This document shows, in pieces, positions 24,039-64,000 of a DNA stretch of 64,000 bases. Numbering within the stretch: position 1 is the first letter of the stretch; every line of letters starts with the position of its first letter. The translations under genes and the position numbers were made by a program. The notes beneath the pieces were generated by a model, which did no database searches, had not been told where the DNA came from, and saw only the letters and a list, made by a program, of their open reading frames with translations. The stretch is taken from NCBI GenBank assembly GCA_949775045.1, contig OX459095.1:21108811-21172810 (forward strand), written 5' to 3'. The stretch is from Metridium senile. Its lineage: Eukaryota; Cnidaria; Anthozoa; Actiniaria; Metridiidae.

Positions 24039-24684
24039 ATTTGGTAACGATGTTTTTTAGATTTTCGATTTCACATCACAAAGTTTTATCCAAACGTTCT
24101 TAAGAAATGGGAAACATATTAGTCGTGAACTAGCCCTTGTTTGAACAGGTGTTAGGGACAGTGTAACCAATTAGGGGAGCACATATACAGCTGGCCAATC
24201 AAATTGACGACGGTGTCTGATTTTTTTTTTGTTTGAAGTTATCCCACATCTGAGGTTTTTTTGCATTTTCTCCCTTGTTCCCCATAAGTAAATCAACTGT
24301 TTCCCTAAAATGTTTTACCTTATGTTCCCATAATCCCAACTATTGTTTTATCATGATATTTCGTCCCCTTGTTCCCTGAAAATAATTTTGCAGTATCCCT
24401 TGTTCCCTTAAAATAAATGCGCTTGTTCCTTACAACCCCTGCATGGAGCGTAAAGTAATGTACCGGGATGCTCGTCGTATCTCTTAGGTGTAAAAATCAG
24501 CGATTTGGTTTAGGGTGTCCAATGCGAATTTTTGAAAATTAGCATTTTCTGGCATCTCTTGCTTAGGGTGTCGAAAAGGGAGAAAAGAGCGCATCGATAT
24601 TCGCTTCTGATACATATATTATTTAATAATATTTGTTGTGTTATCTTTTAGGGGGTAAAATTTATCCAGCCAAGCCCCCGGGGC
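24039..24684. other. Between the two GPCR copies; 'cttgttccc' motif cluster
   Basis: From about 24270 to 24430 the motif 'ccttgttccc' and variants recur five or more times. No TM1-coding segment for the neighbouring receptor was found here. Confidence 0.5.
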
Positions 24685-24966
24685 TTAACGTCTCGCTCTC
24701 TCAATTGTAGCTTGAGGTCCAAGTGCACTGTCATGTTATCTTAGCACACAAATAAGACGTAGATAGAAAATAAAGATAGTGGTTGAAGGAATGATATACT
24801 GTGTGACCATGTAAACAGAATAGAAGGTTTTAACACTATACCAGGGGTTAACCTTTTTTTTTGCAGTCTGCGGTTTTATCTGTGAAAATATCACTCGGGA
24901 TGACACTTGTAACTTTGCCGGGACAATTACAACACCAACAACAAACCAGCAAAAGCAAGAAAACAT
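24685..24966 (-). pseudogene. Decayed tandem GPCR copy (TM4-TM5-loop fragment)
   Basis: The translation contains YIIPSTTIFIFYLRLICVLR, matching TM5 of the receptor at 23196-24038. It is followed by a stop codon and then HDSALGPQA...ERAR, which matches that receptor's third loop. TM1-3 and TM6-7 are missing. This is a local duplication followed by decay. Same strand as its neighbour. Confidence 0.8.
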
Positions 24967-25388
24967 TGCTAGTTCTTATATAGCGCACTTCCAGAACTGC
25001 TCAATGCGCTTACTCAACGTGTTCGAGTTGAAGGCATATCAAGGCACATTTTAAAAGCTGCCACCATACAACCCATATGTCTGAACAAGGAGTTCTTTTA
25101 CGTCCCTCAATGTTGTTAAGTTTTTTTTTTGAGAGACGGGAGACACAGGCAGCAACTTCTTCTCAATTATTTAAGAAAACATTGAATGACAATTCACAAT
25201 CTTTTAATCTCTTAAATATCGTTTTAAATTACAGTAAAACTCTCGGTTAAATGTACATTAGTATAGATCAAGTGTGCAAACTACATTGTTCCACTAAAGA
25301 GCATCTTCTGTTTGTTCAACATTGCACATCCAATGTTAATCTTAGTGCAAAATATTCAACAAATCTTAGACAAAGTTAATTATACAAT

Positions 25389-25526
25389 AAGAAAACTCTG
25401 AACATTTGCAACGGGCTTTTATCAGAAAACTCTGAACATTTGCAATGGGGTTTTATCAGAAAACTCTGAACATTTGCAATGGGATTTTATCAGAAAACTC
25501 TGAACATTTGCAATGGGATTTTATCA
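25389..25526. repeat. 34-bp tandem repeat, 4 units
   Basis: Unit 'agaaaactctgaacatttgc' plus 14 further bases, four near-identical copies; differences at one or two positions. Confidence 0.93.
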
Positions 25527-25832
25527 CACTGCGGACATGTTCTGAAACACATGAAATCGAGGGTATTGGAACCCAATGGATTCAAAACCTATTGTTTCAA
25601 CCAATATGGCGACCCATGATTAAAGCGAATGTAGTTGTTGTGATAAAAGTGTGGTTTTGCTATCCACACAAAAGCATTTCTACAGACAGAATAGTAATAG
25701 AAGCTGAAAATCTTCAGACACAATTCATTAAACGTTTACGTTAGCAAGTGATATGGCATGCGTGACATTCATAAATATAATGCGTGACATTTACAGCATG
25801 TATGAATGAGATGGAAAAGCTGCGTGACAGGT

Positions 25833-63478
<37,646 letters not shown>

Positions 63479-63554
63479 CTACAATTAAGTTTTTTTCAAC
63501 ATTAGAATGAATAACTATAGCAGAGAATAATCTTAATTAATTAATCTCATTGAG

Positions 63555-63790
63555 AACAGATGGAACAAATGAATATAGAAATGAATCAATGTACAAATAC
63601 ATGGATAAATGAATGGATTGAAGAATGGATAAATGGATAAATGGATCAATAATAAATAAATCAACAAATAAATAAATAAATATAAATAAATAATTAAATA
63701 AATGAATGAATTAATGAATGAATGAATTAATTAATTAATTAGTTAATTAATTAATTAATCAATCAATAAAAAATAAATTAAATAAATATA
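63555..63790. repeat. (AAAT)n/(TGAA)n array
   Basis: Mixed AAAT, ATGA and TTAA tetranucleotide runs upstream of the first visible exon. Confidence 0.9.
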
Positions 63791-63810
63791 TCACAAAGTG
63801 AATGTAGAAC

Positions 63811-63991
63811 AATAGTCCTTTTCACAGTTCCGTTCAGTGACCATGAATAATAGTTTCAAGTCAAGGTTTGAGTTGCTGCGCATAGCAAAACTATAATATA
63901 TCATGCGCATCAAAGTGTCTCAACCTTGACTTGGAATTATTACTATTATTTGTGGCCACTGAGCTGAGGCAGAACTGTGAAAAGGACTATT
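63811..63991. repeat. 181-bp palindromic MITE
   Basis: Ends 'aatagtccttttcacagttc' and 'gaactgtgaaaaggactatt' are exact 20-bp inverted repeats. The inner 'aagtcaaggtttgag' is mirrored by 'ctcaaccttgactt'. Confidence 0.95.
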
Positions 63992-64000
63992 ACTGTACAA

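Noticed and set aside
25445..25744. 99-codon plus-strand ORF
   Set aside because: Its first part is the 34-bp tandem repeat and the rest shares a dispersed repeat with 41217-41420.

Overview
This is a low-GC, intron-rich, repeat-dense metazoan nuclear window. It contains canonical GT-AG splice sites, rhodopsin-class receptors, degenerate non-LTR and Penelope-like retroelements and many small foldback/MITE repeats. Receptor type, mobile-element mix and gene structure suggest a cnidarian, most likely an anthozoan (coral or sea anemone). This is inference; no species-level marker is present.

The right 60% (25.8-63.5 kb, minus strand) is one gene, IFT172, a subunit of intraflagellar transport complex B. 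I could place 40 coding exons with compatible phases and consensus splice sites. Together they give an unbroken 1,308-residue reading frame from inside the second WD40 propeller to the stop codon. About 440 N-terminal residues lie beyond the right edge. The introns are the unusual part. They hold a 5.1 kb higher-order satellite, a 2.6 kb minisatellite, a minisatellite whose units copy the local 5' splice site, many tetra- and trinucleotide arrays, a 1.68 kb TTAA-flanked palindrome, a perfect 60-bp-arm hairpin, LINE fragments, and a complete single-exon GPCR gene nested on the same strand (47.2-48.2 kb).

The left 25 kb is gene-poor. It holds a degenerate LINE inserted in a ~100-bp tandem array (3.5-5.2 kb). 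It also holds WAP-domain exon pairs on the minus strand, duplicated at 6.7-7.2 and 10.2-10.7 kb, with the second copy broken and GAT-rich arrays beside both copies. A HIRAN-like ORF lies at 7.5 kb, and a homogeneous 63-bp array at 10.9-11.8 kb. A tandem duplication at 12.5-15.9 kb preserves both the empty and the filled site of a 1.63-kb insertion. A Penelope-like GIY-YIG fragment lies at 16.3 kb and an RT fragment at 22.5 kb. An N-truncated GPCR sits next to a decayed tandem copy at 23.2-25.0 kb.

The very long open frames in the repeat arrays (up to 1,417 codons, in several frames and on both strands) come from stop-free triplet repeats and are not annotated as genes. I found no CRISPR array, bacterial-type operon or clearly new enzymatic system. 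The strongest leads concern repeats and transposons at splice sites, and an in-frame read-through from an IFT172 exon into an acidic repeat.
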